Shown here one piece after another: positions 1 through 6,361 of a stretch of DNA of 13,626 nt. Source of the DNA: JAKFDI01 sp044508835. GTDB taxonomy: Bacteria; Pseudomonadota; Gammaproteobacteria; Burkholderiales; Burkholderiaceae_C. The translations under genes and the position numbers were made by a program. The notes below the pieces were generated by a model. It saw nothing but the letters and a program-made list of their open reading frames with translations. It made no database searches and was not told the DNA's origin. The number at the start of each line of letters is the position of its first letter. Within the stretch, counting starts at the first letter, position 1. Where the stretch lies: the NCBI GenBank assembly GCA_044508835.1, contig JBIQHD010000056.1, positions 1 through 13,626 on the forward strand. The letters run 5' to 3'.

Positions 1-168
<168 letters not shown>

Positions 169-176
<8 letters not shown>

Positions 177-1332
177 GGTTCTTTTCCTTGTCCATCAGCG
201 CGACGAAGCGGTCGAACAGGTAGCCGATGTCATGCGGCCCGGGCGAGGCCTCGGGGTGGCCCTGGAAGCAGAAGGCGGGGCGGTCGGTGCGGGCCAGGCC
301 CTGCAGCGTGCCGTCGAACAGGCTCACGTGCGTGGGCCGCAGGTTCGCCGGCAGCGTGGTCTCGTCGACCGCGAAGCCGTGGTTCTGGCTGGTGATGCTC
401 ACGCGCCCGTCGTCGAGGTCCTTCACCGGATGGTTGGCGCCGTGGTGGCCGAACTTCATCTTGAAGGTCTTCGCGCCGGCGGCCAGCGCCATGATCTGGT
501 GGCCCAGGCAGATGCCGAAGGTGGGAATGCCGCGCTCGACCAGCTCGCGCGTGGCGGCGATGGCGTAGTCGCAGGGCTCGGGGTCGCCGGGGCCGTTGGC
601 GAGGAAGATGCCGTCGGGCTTCAGCGCCAGCGCGTCGGCGGCCGTCGACTGCGCCGGCAGCACCGTGATGCGGCAGCCGCGGCTGGCCAGCATGCGCAGG
701 ATGTTGCGCTTCACGCCGTAGTCGAAGGCGACGACGTGGTGCGCCGGCGCCGCCTGTGCGCCGTAGCCGGCGCCGAGCGCCCATTCGGTCTCCGTCCAGG
801 CGTAGGGCTGCTTCACGCTCACCACCTTGGCGAGGTCCAGGCCCGCCATGCTGGGGGCGGCGCGTGCCGCGGCCAGCGCGGTATCCACGTGGCGCTCGGT
901 GATCGCCTCGCCCGGCGGCAGGCCGAGGATGCAGCCGTTCTGCGCGCCTTTCGTGCGCAGCAGGCGGGTGAGGCGGCGGGTGTCGACGTCGGCGATGGCG
1001 ACGATGCCCTCGCGGTTCAGGTACTCGGGCAGGGTCGCTGTCCGGCGGAAGTTCGAGGCGAGGACCGGCAGATCCTTGATGATCAGACCCGCGGCGTGCA
1101 CCTTGCTCGCTTCGACGTCTTCTTCATTGACGCCGTAGTTGCCGATGTGCGGGTAGGTCAGCGTGACGATCTGCTGGCAGTAGCTCGGGTCGGTCAGGAT
1201 TTCCTGGTAGCCGGTCATCGCGGTGTTGAACACCACTTCGCCGACGGTCCGGCCGGGAGCCCCGATCGAAATTCCGCGCAAGACGGTGCCGTCTGCAAGG
1301 GCCAGCAGAGCAAAAGGCAGAACGGGCAGCAC
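169..1332 (-). CDS. carA: Carbamoyl-phosphate synthase small subunit (glutamine amidotransferase)
   Basis: This 387-residue protein (E. coli CarA has 382) hydrolyses glutamine and channels ammonia to CarB. The N-terminal CPSase small-chain domain includes ADGTVLRG (13-20) and EVVFNTAMTGYQEILTDPSY (32-51). The C-terminal class-I glutamine amidotransferase domain carries the nucleophile Cys275 in GICLGHQ and the His359/Glu361 pair in GHPEASPGPHD. All three sit six positions beyond their E. coli equivalents, so the triad is intact. The start is GTG at 1330-1332: it has a Shine-Dalgarno GGAG (1341-1344) with 8-nt spacing, and it gives the usual short hydrophobic lead-in before ADGT. It is first gene of a carA-carB operon, transcribed away from the Bax-inhibitor-like gene. 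The leader may be structured (separate entry). Confidence 0.97.
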
Positions 1333-1462
1333 GGGAGAATCTCCGTTGTTGCGCCCAGCTCTGCCTTGCGACGCGGGGTCGACGCCGGCACGAATCCGGT
1401 GAGGAATCTGCAGGAGGTTGCGCTGGGTGCGGATGGTGAAGGTAAACCTTGGAAGTATATCC

Positions 1463-1542
1463 GCACGGGCGTTTTCCCTGAGCCCGCACCGGTTGGCGAA
1501 GCCCCTTCAGACTGCCGGTCGCACGAGTGAAAACGCCCGTGC
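1463..1542. repeat. Spaced 14-bp perfect inverted repeat
   Basis: GCACGGGCGTTTTC at 1463-1476 and its exact reverse complement GAAAACGCCCGTGC at 1529-1542 are separated by 52 bp. The left arm lies just upstream of the candidate carA -10 box. The right arm lies roughly 45-57 bp upstream of the predicted Bax-inhibitor gene start. Neither arm would be in the predicted transcripts, so a DNA-level role such as paired operator half-sites is more natural than an RNA hairpin. Chance is not excluded. Confidence 0.6.
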
Positions 1543-1563
1543 AGCGGCTTTTCCGACTGCCGG
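1506..1563 (+). repeat. Imperfect 13-bp direct repeat
   Basis: TTCAGACTGCCGG (1506-1518) recurs as TTCCGACTGCCGG (1551-1563), with 12 of 13 bases identical and copies 45 bp apart. The second copy overlaps the weak -35 candidate of the Bax-inhibitor gene, as a regulator-binding site might. Function is unknown. Confidence 0.45.
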
Positions 1564-1573
1564 ACAGGGGAAC

Positions 1574-1579
1574 TAGAAT
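1574..1579 (+). promoter_or_regulatory. Candidate -10 box of the Bax-inhibitor gene
   Basis: TAGAAT matches TATAAT at 5 of 6 positions and is followed by the GC-rich discriminator CCGCCC. The predicted start near 1586 gives a leader of about 40 nt containing the GGAGG ribosome binding site (1616-1620). The -35 region is poor. Confidence 0.4.
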
Positions 1580-1624
1580 CCGCCCGTCGGGTCTCATCCC
1601 GCGTCCATCTACCACGGAGGTTTC

Positions 1625-2317
1625 ATGAACGAAGGCCTGCAAACCGTCTACCCGGGCGCTGCAAGCTCCGGCGCCCTCGCGCAGCGCAACCGCGTGCTGC
1701 GCAACACCTACTGGCTGCTTGCGCTGTCGCTCGTGCCCACGGTGCTCGGCGCGTGGGTGGGCGTCACCACCGGGATCGTGGCCAGCATGGGCATGGGGAT
1801 GAGCGCCATCGTCTTCCTCGGCGGCGCCTTCGGCTTCATCTACGCCATCGAGCGCACCAAGAACTCGTCCACCGGCGTGATGGTGCTGCTCGCCTTCACG
1901 TTCTTCATGGGCCTGATGCTGTCGCGCATCCTCGCGGCGGTGCTCGGCTTCAGCAACGGCGCGTCGCTGATCATGATGGCCTTCGGCGGCACGGCGGCGA
2001 TCTTCGCGGCCATGGCCAGCCTGTCGAGCGTGATCAAGCGCGACCTGTCGAACATGGGCAAGTTCCTGTTCGTCGGCGCCATCCTGCTGCTGGTCGCGGG
2101 CCTCATCAACATCTTCGTGCAGTCGAGCGCGCTGATGGTGACGGTGGCGGTGCTGGCCATCGGCATCTTCTCGGCCTTCATGCTGTACGACCTGAAGCGC
2201 GTGATCGACGGCGGCGAGACGAACTACATCTCGGCCACGCTCGCCATCTACCTGGACATCTACAACGTGTTCCAGAGCCTGCTGGCGCTGTTCGGCATCT
2301 TCGGCGGCGAAGACTGA
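1625..2317 (+). CDS. Bax inhibitor-1 / YccA family inner-membrane protein
   Basis: A 230-residue polytopic membrane protein of the BI-1 (UPF0005) family, which includes E. coli YccA/YbhL and Bacillus YetJ. About 25 N-terminal cytoplasmic residues precede roughly seven hydrophobic segments. The C-terminal family signature is clear: FMLYDLKRVIDGG, then ETNYISATLAIYLDIYN, then a final hydrophobic helix and GGED tail. Asp189 (LYDLK) and Asp211 (YLDIYN) appear to correspond to the conserved aspartate pair proposed as pH sensor in YetJ. Members are linked to calcium leak, and E. coli YccA modulates FtsH proteolysis; which applies here cannot be told. The ATG is preceded by GGAGG (1616-1620). The gene is monocistronic: divergent carA lies upstream and a hairpin terminator follows directly. 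Confidence 0.93.
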   Translation: MNEGLQTVYPGAASSGALAQRNRVLRNTYWLLALSLVPTVLGAWVGVTTGIVASMGMGMSAIVFLGGAFGFIYAIERTKNSSTGVMVLLAFTFFMGLMLSRILAAVLGFSNGASLIMMAFGGTAAIFAAMASLSSVIKRDLSNMGKFLFVGAILLLVAGLINIFVQSSALMVTVAVLAIGIFSAFMLYDLKRVIDGGETNYISATLAIYLDIYNVFQSLLALFGIFGGED

Positions 2318-2339
2318 CGCCTTCGCGCACAACAGGAAT

Positions 2340-2360
2340 AGGGGCCTTCGGGCCCCTTTC
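2340..2360 (+). terminator. Rho-independent terminator after the Bax-inhibitor gene
   Basis: GGGGCC (2341-2346), a UUCG tetraloop (2347-2350) and GGCCCC (2351-2356) form a perfect 6-bp GC stem, extended by A2340-T2357 and followed by TTTCTCGTT. It lies 23 bp past the stop codon. The same hairpin could help stop the convergent rlmD transcript, but on that strand the trailing sequence is less U-rich. Confidence 0.85.
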
Positions 2361-2386
2361 TCGTTCATGGGCGCATGGGTCGCGCT

Positions 2387-3730
2387 TCAGGCCTTGTCGA
2401 AGACCGCCATGCTCTCCACGTGCGCCGTGTGCGGGAACATGTTGATCGCCCCCGCCGCGCTGCAGCGGTAGCCGGCCTGGTGCACCAGCAGCCCGGCGTC
2501 GCGCGCCAGCGTGGCCGGGTTGCAGCTCACGTAGACGATGCGCCGGGGCGGCACGTAGCCCGGCACCGCGGCGGGATCCGCACGCACGTCGGCCAGGGCC
2601 TTCGCCAGCGCGAAGGCGCCCTCGCGCGGCGGATCGACCAGCCACTTGTCCGCCGGGCCGTACGGCGCCAGGTCGGCCGCGCCGAGCTCGAACAGGTTGC
2701 GCGCCGCGAAGCCCGCCCGGCCATCGAGCCGGTTGAACGCCGCGTTCTCGCGCGAGCGGGCGACCAGCGCTTCGCTGCCCTCGATGCCGAGCACCTCGCG
2801 CGCCTGCGTGGCGATCGGCAGCGTGAAGTTGCCCAGGCCGCAGAACCAGTCGATCACGCGCTCGTCGGCGCGGGCGTCGAGCAGCCGCAGCGCCTGCGCC
2901 ACCATGACGCCGTTGATCTGGTGGTTCACCTGCGTGAAGTCGGTCGGCTTGAACGGCATGGTGATGCCGAACTCGGGCAGCTCGTAGGCGAGCGGCGCGC
3001 CGCCCTCGTCCAGCAGGTGCACCGTGTCCGGCCCCTTCGGCTGCAGCCACCACTGCACGCCGTGCCGCGCGGCGAACTCGCGCAGGCGGCGCCGGTCGGC
3101 CTCGACGAGCGGCTCCAGGTGGCGCAGCACCAGCGCGGTGACCCGCGAGCCGACCGCCACCTCGATCTGCGGCAGCCGGTCGCGCTGGTCCATCGAGGCG
3201 ACGAGTTCCGCGAGCGGCACGAGCAGCGCGCTCAGGTGCGCCGGCAGCACCTCGCAGCTGTCCATGTCGGCCACGTAGCTCGACTTGCGCTCGTGGAAGC
3301 CGACGAGCACCTTGCCCTTTTTCGCCACGTGCCGCACCGACAGCCGCGCGCGGTAGCGGTAGCGCCACGGCGGCCCCTCGATCGGGCGCAGCACCCGCTC
3401 CGGCCGGACCTTGCCCAGGTGCCACAGCGCGTCCTCCAGCGCCCGCTGCTTGGCGGCCACCTGCGCCGAGACGTGCAGGTGCTGCATCTTGCAGCCGCCG
3501 CACACGCCGAAGTGCCGGCAGCGGGGGACGACGCGCTGCGCGCTTTCGCGCCGCAGCGCCGTCATCGTGGCCTGCTCCCAGTTGTTCTTGCGCCGGTGCA
3601 CTTGGACCTGCACCTCTTCGCCGGGAAGCGCGCCCTCGATGAACACCACCTTGCCTTCGGCGTCGTGGGCCACGCCCTGGCCGTCGAGGTCCAGCGATTC
3701 GACCCGGAGCCATTCGTTCTTCGCTGTCAT
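2387..3730 (-). CDS. rlmD: 23S rRNA (uracil-1939-C5)-methyltransferase RlmD
   Basis: A 447-residue SAM-dependent RNA methyltransferase of the RumA/RlmD family, expected to make m5U at 23S rRNA position 1939. An N-terminal TRAM-like beta-barrel (about 5-60, with ESLDLDGQGVA) is followed by iron-sulfur ligands Cys71, Cys77, Cys80 (CRHFGVCGGC) and Cys159, matching the [4Fe-4S] pattern of E. coli RumA. The C-terminal Rossmann domain has the SAM loop DWFCGLGNFTLP and the VDPPREG motif. It also has the catalytic nucleophile Cys403 (YVSCNPATLARD) and the general base Glu439 (HVES), so it looks fully active. It converges on the Bax-inhibitor gene. No Shine-Dalgarno precedes the ATG; GATAAT lies 6 nt upstream, suggesting a leaderless mRNA (see findings). 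The closest alternative, an RlmC-type enzyme, is less likely given the length and N-terminal domain. Confidence 0.96.
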   Translation of the reverse strand: MTAKNEWLRVESLDLDGQGVAHDAEGKVVFIEGALPGEEVQVQVHRRKNNWEQATMTALRRESAQRVVPRCRHFGVCGGCKMQHLHVSAQVAAKQRALEDALWHLGKVRPERVLRPIEGPPWRYRYRARLSVRHVAKKGKVLVGFHERKSSYVADMDSCEVLPAHLSALLVPLAELVASMDQRDRLPQIEVAVGSRVTALVLRHLEPLVEADRRRLREFAARHGVQWWLQPKGPDTVHLLDEGGAPLAYELPEFGITMPFKPTDFTQVNHQINGVMVAQALRLLDARADERVIDWFCGLGNFTLPIATQAREVLGIEGSEALVARSRENAAFNRLDGRAGFAARNLFELGAADLAPYGPADKWLVDPPREGAFALAKALADVRADPAAVPGYVPPRRIVYVSCNPATLARDAGLLVHQAGYRCSAAGAINMFPHTAHVESMAVFDKA

Positions 3731-3736
3731 CCGCGG

Positions 3737-3742
3737 ATTATC
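3737..3742 (-). promoter_or_regulatory. Candidate -10 box of rlmD (leaderless arrangement)
   Basis: On the minus strand the order is GATAAT, CCGCGG, ATG. GATAAT matches the -10 consensus at 5 of 6 positions, and a start 7 nt downstream would fall on the A of the rlmD ATG. No good -35 box is visible. Confidence 0.45.
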
Positions 3743-3813
3743 CCGGGCCGCTTCCGCCGCATGCGGGCGCGGGACTCATACTCCCGTCCACAGCCCACGC
3801 GACGCCGACGACG

Positions 3814-4398
3814 ATGCCCCCACCGCTGCCGCTCTCGCCCGCGCCGCGGCAGGCGCTGCTGTTCTCCGGCCACCGGGTCGACGCGGCCGACCGGCCGGCG
3901 CCGCGCTTTCCCGCCTCGCAGGTGGGCATCGCCGCCGCCGCCATCGAGGCCGCGCTCGCCGATCTCGACGCCGACGGCCGCGACGTCGCGCTGACGCAGG
4001 GTGCGGCCGGCGGCGACATCCTCTTCGCCGAGGCCTGCCTGCGACGCGGCGTGCGCCTCGCCCTGCTGCAGCCGCTGCCGCAGGCCGAGTTCATCGCGCG
4101 CTCGGTGCGCGCCTCGGTGCAGGGCGCGCAGTGGCTGGAGCGCTACCGGGCGGTGGTGGCGCGCGCGGCCTGGCCGCCCCGCGCACTGCCCGCCCGCCGC
4201 GCGGGCGCCGACCCCTTCGCGGCCTGCAACCGATGGCTGGTGGACACCGCGTGCGCCTTCGGCGCCGCCCGGCTGCACCTCGTCTGCCTGTGGGACGGCT
4301 CGGACGGCGACGGCCCCGGCGGCACCGCGCACATGGTGGCCGAGGTGAGGCGCCATGCCGGCGGGGTGACGTGGCTCGACACGCGCACGCTGTGGTGA
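3814..4398 (+). CDS. Conserved hypothetical protein, SLOG-like nucleotide-binding fold
   Basis: A soluble 194-residue protein without signal peptide or membrane segment. Its motif order resembles SLOG-superfamily proteins (LOG, DprA/Smf): a first strand LLFSGHRVD (15-23), then RFP (31-33), then TQGAAGGDILFAEA (61-74). The last resembles the DprA-type GGARGID...A nucleotide loop. After it come RGVRLALLQPLPQAEF (78-93), DPFAACNRWLVD (133-144), a strand ending CLWDG (158-162) and GPGGTAHMVAEV (167-178). I recall similar sequences as conserved hypotheticals in proteobacteria, but no firm function. Related SLOG domains handle nucleotide ligands, sometimes in stress or conflict systems; that link is inference. 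The ATG has no ribosome binding site; CATACT (3777-3782) is a weak -10. It is divergent from rlmD and runs tail-to-tail into rpoS with a 15-bp gap and no clear terminator. The gene is likely real; function is uncertain. Confidence 0.75.
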   Translation: MPPPLPLSPAPRQALLFSGHRVDAADRPAPRFPASQVGIAAAAIEAALADLDADGRDVALTQGAAGGDILFAEACLRRGVRLALLQPLPQAEFIARSVRASVQGAQWLERYRAVVARAAWPPRALPARRAGADPFAACNRWLVDTACAFGAARLHLVCLWDGSDGDGPGGTAHMVAEVRRHAGGVTWLDTRTLW

Positions 4399-4413
4399 GC
4401 GCGCCCCGAGCGC

Positions 4414-5397
4414 CTAGAAGATCGAATCGCGGCTGATCCCGTTGCGCAGCATCTGCCGCTTCAGCTTGACGAGCGCTTCCTGCTGGATCTGGCGGATGCG
4501 CTCGCGCGTCAGGCTCAGCCGCTCGGCCAGCACCTCCAGCGTCTCGGGCTCGCGGTCGCGCAGCCCGTAGCGGCCGGCCAGCACTTCGCGCTCGCGGTCG
4601 TTCAGCCCGTCCAGGCCGCACGCCAGCAGGTGCTCCACCTCGGCGCTCAGGGCCAAGGCCATCGGATCGGCGGCGCCGTCGTCGGCCACGCTGTCGAGCA
4701 GCGAATCGGAATGCCCCTCCGGCTGGCTGCGGTCGAGCGGCGCGTCGAGCGAGGTCGGCTGCTCGGCATAGCGCAGCAGGTCGCTCACCTCCTGCACCGG
4801 CCGCCCGACGAACGCCGCCACGTCCTCGACGTGAACCTGCCCGTCGCGGCCGTCGAAGCGGCCCGCGGCCTCCAGCGCGCGGCGCGCCTTCAGCACCTGG
4901 TTCAGGTCGCGCACCACATGAACCGGCAGCCGGACGAGCCGCGCCTGGTGCATGATCGCCCGCTCGATCGACTGGCGGATCCACCACGACGCATAGGTCG
5001 AGAAGCGGAAGCCGCGCTCCGGCTCGAACTTGCCGATGGAGTGCATCAGCCCGAGGTTGCCCTCCTCGATCAGGTCCGACATCGGCAGGCCGCGGCCGAG
5101 GTAGTTCTTGGCGATGCTCACGACCAGGCGCAGGTTGTGCTCGATCATCGCCTGGCGCGCCTCGAAGTCGCCGGCGCGCGCGCGCATCGCGGTGTCGAAT
5201 TCCTGCTCCGGCGTCAGCAGCGCGGCACGCCGGATCTCGCGCAGGTAGATCTGCAGGTTGTTGCCGGCCTCGCCCTCGCCGGCCGCGGGCCCGGGATCGA
5301 CCTGCCCGTCGGGCGGCGCGGCGGCCGCGCCGTCATGCGGGGCGGCCTGCGGCCCGTCGCCGTCCGGTCCGCTCGTGGTGTGTCGCCGCCCGTTCAT
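4414..5397 (-). CDS. rpoS: RNA polymerase sigma factor RpoS (sigma-38)
   Basis: A 327-residue sigma-70 group-2 factor that directs RNA polymerase to stationary-phase and general stress promoters. The first 45 residues are Gly/Pro/Ala-rich and low complexity. Region 1.2 begins at NNLQIYLREIRR (46-57). Region 2 includes LIEEGNLGLMHSIGKFEPER (109-128) and the -10 recognition helix RFSTYASWWIRQSIERAIMH (131-150). Region 3 follows at about 157-235. Region 4 includes LNDREREVLAGRYGL (265-279) and the -35 helix-turn-helix LTRERIRQIQQEAL (296-309). Position after nlpD in the surE-pcm-nlpD order supports RpoS over RpoH or RpoD. There is a 31-nt gap after nlpD and no strong Shine-Dalgarno. In E. coli the main rpoS promoter lies inside nlpD; I could not place one here. 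The element matching the E. coli RssB contact is altered (see findings). Confidence 0.95.
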   Translation of the reverse strand: MNGRRHTTSGPDGDGPQAAPHDGAAAAPPDGQVDPGPAAGEGEAGNNLQIYLREIRRAALLTPEQEFDTAMRARAGDFEARQAMIEHNLRLVVSIAKNYLGRGLPMSDLIEEGNLGLMHSIGKFEPERGFRFSTYASWWIRQSIERAIMHQARLVRLPVHVVRDLNQVLKARRALEAAGRFDGRDGQVHVEDVAAFVGRPVQEVSDLLRYAEQPTSLDAPLDRSQPEGHSDSLLDSVADDGAADPMALALSAEVEHLLACGLDGLNDREREVLAGRYGLRDREPETLEVLAERLSLTRERIRQIQQEALVKLKRQMLRNGISRDSIF

Positions 5398-5428
5398 CGC
5401 TACTGCTCGATCCAGGGCGGCGCATGCG

Positions 5429-6361
5429 TCAGCGAGGCGGCAGGAGCTTCGACGGGTCGATGGGCTTGCCGAGGCGGCGGATCTCGAAGTGCAGCTGCAC
5501 CCGCTCGGCGTCGCTCGACCCCATCTCGGCGATCTTCTGGCCGCGCCGCACCGACTGGTCCTCCTTGACGAGGAGCGTCTGGTTGTGGGCGTAGGCCGTG
5601 AGGTAGGTGTTGTTGTGCTTCAGGATGACGAGGTTGCCGTAGCCGCGCAGGCCCGAACCGGCATACACCACGCGCCCGTCGGCCGCCGCGAGCACCGGGT
5701 CGCCGGCCCGGCCGGTGATCGCCAGGCCCTTGCTGCGGCCCTCGTCGAAGGCGACGGCGACCGGCCCATTGGCCGGCCAGGCCCAGGTCACGTCGTCGTC
5801 GCCGTCACGCGGCGGCGGCGGCACGGGCGGCGGAGGCGGCGCCGCCTGAACTGCGGCGGGCGCGGGCGTCGAAGCCGCAGGCGCCGCAGGGCGCGCATCG
5901 AGCGGCCGCGTCTCCACCTTGGCCTGCGCCACGGCCCGCGGGCCGGCAACGGCGGGATCGACGCCCGGCGCGACCACGCGCAGCGTCTGCCCGACCTCGA
6001 TGACGTTCGGGTTCTCGAGGTTGTTCCACTTGACCAGGTCTTTCCAGTTCTGGCCGTTCTCGAGCCCGATGCGGATCAGGGTGTCGCCGGGCCTGACGGT
6101 GTAGTAGCCGGGCTTGCCTGCGTTCTCGGCGCCGGGAAGCGCCGCTGCCGCGTCGGTCGCGACGGCCGGCGCGGCGCCGTCCGTTGCCGGCGCACCGGCC
6201 TGCATGCGCGGCGCGGCGCGGTCTTCGACCGGGGCGCGGTGATTCGGACTGCTGCATGCGCCGAGCACGGCCGCCACGAGCAGAGCGCCGCACAGCGGCA
6301 GTGCGCGCGACCATGCGTCGATTCGTCTTTTCACCATTCGGTGTGTCACTGGCATCCTCAT
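5429..6361 (-). CDS. nlpD: NlpD-type lipoprotein, LysM plus degenerate M23 (LytM) domain
   Basis: A 310-residue lipoprotein expected to activate cell-wall amidases during septum splitting. A basic, hydrophobic signal ends in the lipobox LGAC, with Cys36 lipidated. A LysM domain (about 86-130: YYTVRPGDTLIRIG to VGQTLRVV) binds peptidoglycan. A Pro/Ala-rich linker contains a polyproline run (175-184). The C-terminal M23/LytM domain spans about 193-305. The usual zinc motif HxxxD is replaced by SKGLAIT (210-216), and HxH is reduced to QLH with His291; only YAHN (His258) resembles a ligand. It is therefore probably not a peptidase, as for E. coli NlpD. The chosen start overlaps the pcm stop as ATGA. 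Met9 (MVKRR) is an equally plausible start and gives a more typical signal peptide. Context is the rpoS cluster. Confidence 0.93.
   Translation of the reverse strand: MRMPVTHRMVKRRIDAWSRALPLCGALLVAAVLGACSSPNHRAPVEDRAAPRMQAGAPATDGAAPAVATDAAAALPGAENAGKPGYYTVRPGDTLIRIGLENGQNWKDLVKWNNLENPNVIEVGQTLRVVAPGVDPAVAGPRAVAQAKVETRPLDARPAAPAASTPAPAAVQAAPPPPPVPPPPRDGDDDVTWAWPANGPVAVAFDEGRSKGLAITGRAGDPVLAAADGRVVYAGSGLRGYGNLVILKHNNTYLTAYAHNQTLLVKEDQSVRRGQKIAEMGSSDAERVQLHFEIRRLGKPIDPSKLLPPR

Larger units (their letters stand above)
1333..1624. promoter_or_regulatory. Divergent carA / Bax-inhibitor promoter region
   Basis: A 292-bp gap between two divergent start codons, with no gene that I can support. Leftward toward carA, the minus strand reads TATACT at plus 1454-1459, a 5/6 match to a -10 box with no convincing -35. 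A start near 1447 would give a carA leader of about 115 nt. In that leader CCCAGC (1422-1427 on the minus strand) can pair with GCTGGG (1354-1359). Rightward, TAGAAT (1574-1579) is a 5/6 -10 box with a weak TTCCGA 17 bp upstream (1551-1556), predicting a start near 1586. The region also carries the spaced inverted repeat and direct repeat listed separately. Promoter positions are inferred by eye. Confidence 0.5.

Noticed and set aside
1333..1624. Pyrimidine-responsive attenuator or riboswitch in the carA leader
   Set aside because: No terminator hairpin with a U tract or recognised riboswitch core is present; only modest pairing is seen, reported as a low-interest finding.
2375..3994. Plus-strand 539-codon open frame over rlmD
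   Set aside because: It is antisense to a complete rlmD and low complexity; its end also runs into the SLOG-like gene in the wrong frame.
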